The notes under the pieces are model-generated. The model saw only the letters and a program-made list of their open reading frames with translations. It ran no database searches and was not told the origin of the DNA. Below, one piece after another: positions 6,314 through 6,704 of a DNA stretch of 6,704 bases; position 1 is the stretch's first letter, and every line of letters starts with the position of its first letter. Where the stretch lies: positions 1-6,704 of the forward strand of contig JAKLJF010000282.1 of the NCBI GenBank assembly GCA_023151335.1. The letters are read 5' to 3'. The translations under genes and the position numbers were made by a program. Origin of the DNA: Thermoanaerobaculia bacterium (GTDB taxonomy: Bacteria > Bacteroidota > Bacteroidia > Chitinophagales > Saprospiraceae).

Positions 6314-6704
6314 GTGGCATTCTATGGCTTCTCGGGCAACGGCTTCGACAACAGCGCTTTTGGCAACCACGCCGATATTTTTAGCGGCAGCCTGACCACC
6401 GACCGGTTTGGATACGGAAACAGCGCCCTGCTGTGCGACGGCAAAGCGTCGGAGGTGAGCGCTTCCAATGCCGCCCAGCTCAAGTCCCCCACGACAACCG
6501 TGAGTTTCTGGGTAAAACTCAACACCCTGCCCGGCAACGGCGAGGTGTTCCTCCTGTCGTACGGCGGCTGGCAGGAACGCTGGAAAATATCGCTGCCCGC
6601 ACACGGCAAACCCGTGTGGACCACCAACCACTCGAACGGCATTTCCGACATGGACAGCGGCGACGGCAACCAACTGCCCACAGGCGTTTGGAAACACGTG
6701 GTAA
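6314..6704 (+). repeat. LamG-like domain, tandem copy 2 (truncated by window end)
   Basis: This copy begins VAFYGFSGNGFDNSAFGNHA and continues through LTTDRFG, SFWVKL, GGWQERWKISLPAHGKPV and DMDSG to GVWKHVV at the window edge. The frame is intact throughout. It serves as the internal reference showing that copy 1 lacks 7 bases. The close DNA match to copy 1 in the GGWQERWK segment points to recent duplication or gene conversion. Confidence 0.88.

Larger units (their letters stand above)
5613..6704 (+). pseudogene. Secreted tandem LamG-like (jelly-roll) domain protein, frameshifted after codon 50 and cut by the window end
   Basis: ATG 5613 begins a clear signal peptide, MKLKFYMLLWSVCGLFATATLMA, cleaved before Gln24. 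The mature protein enters a LamG-like domain at once (VAHYAFSGNAKDQSS) but hits TGA at 5763-5765 after 50 residues. The domain resumes in the +2 frame at LTQDRFG (from 5762) and stays open to the window end. Two LamG-like domains are visible, at 5691-6283 and 6314 onward, joined by a short Pro-rich linker (NTPPAVPQG). Both carry GGWQERWKISLP and DMDSG, and the first shows a full end (YFNGALDEVMIFDQALDAAQ). LamG-like jelly-rolls usually bind carbohydrates or act as adhesion modules, so this is probably a surface binding or adhesin protein; no catalytic domain is visible in the part seen. Compared with the second copy and with the LamG domain of the preceding gene, the first copy is exactly 7 bases short at the break. 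It is either a true pseudogene or an assembly or sequencing error. Further repeats and a T9SS tail would be expected downstream. Confidence 0.88.

Noticed and set aside
5744..6697. Minus-strand open frame (317 codons) opposite the LamG repeats
   Set aside because: The plus-strand LamG motifs are unmistakable; the antisense frame simply repeats with the same period because the DNA beneath it is duplicated.
1..6704. CRISPR array, tRNA, rRNA, insertion sequence or prophage genes
   Set aside because: I see no regularly spaced repeats with spacers, no tRNA-like cloverleaf, and no transposase or integrase motifs on either strand.

Overview
The window looks like Bacteroidota DNA, probably from a GC-rich environmental lineage; a Saprospiraceae- or Chitinophagales-like host is a guess. 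The phylum evidence is a SusC/SusD pair, a type A C-terminal sorting domain of the type IX secretion system (T9SS), a TAnnTTTG-type promoter box, and no Shine-Dalgarno sequences. All credible genes are on the + strand. The long minus-strand open frames are shadows of GC-rich coding sequence.

Layout: (1) 2-688 is the 3' end of a SusC/RagA-type TonB-dependent outer-membrane transporter. (2) 715-2139 is a complete SusD/RagB lipoprotein, 26 bases behind susC and surely co-transcribed with it. (3) 2140-2367 is an AT-rich gap. It holds a 39-bp inverted repeat with one mismatch and a 15-base loop, then an AT-rich stretch with a paired 8-mer repeat and a TACATTTG promoter box. (4) 2368-5484 is a 1038-residue secreted multidomain protein. 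It has a signal peptide, a large N-terminal domain that I cannot assign to a family (probably an alpha-toroid enzyme fold followed by a beta-sandwich), two PKD/Ig-like domains, a LamG-like jelly-roll domain and a T9SS sorting tail. (5) 5485-5612 is a short gap with a similar but weaker promoter layout. (6) 5613-6704 is the 5' part of a secreted protein made of tandem LamG-like domains. It is broken by a frameshift after 50 codons and runs off the window.

Read together, this resembles a polysaccharide- or glycan-utilisation locus. SusC/SusD would capture and import an oligomer. The T9SS-delivered protein would be the surface or secreted enzyme or binding protein, and the LamG-repeat protein a second surface adhesin or carbohydrate binder. 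The substrate cannot be told from the sequence.

The best leads are the unassigned N-terminal domain of the 1038-residue protein, the large inverted repeat at 2162-2254, and a precisely measurable 7-base deficit that disrupts the LamG-repeat gene. A shared spacing of repeats and promoter boxes in front of the last two genes is a weaker lead.
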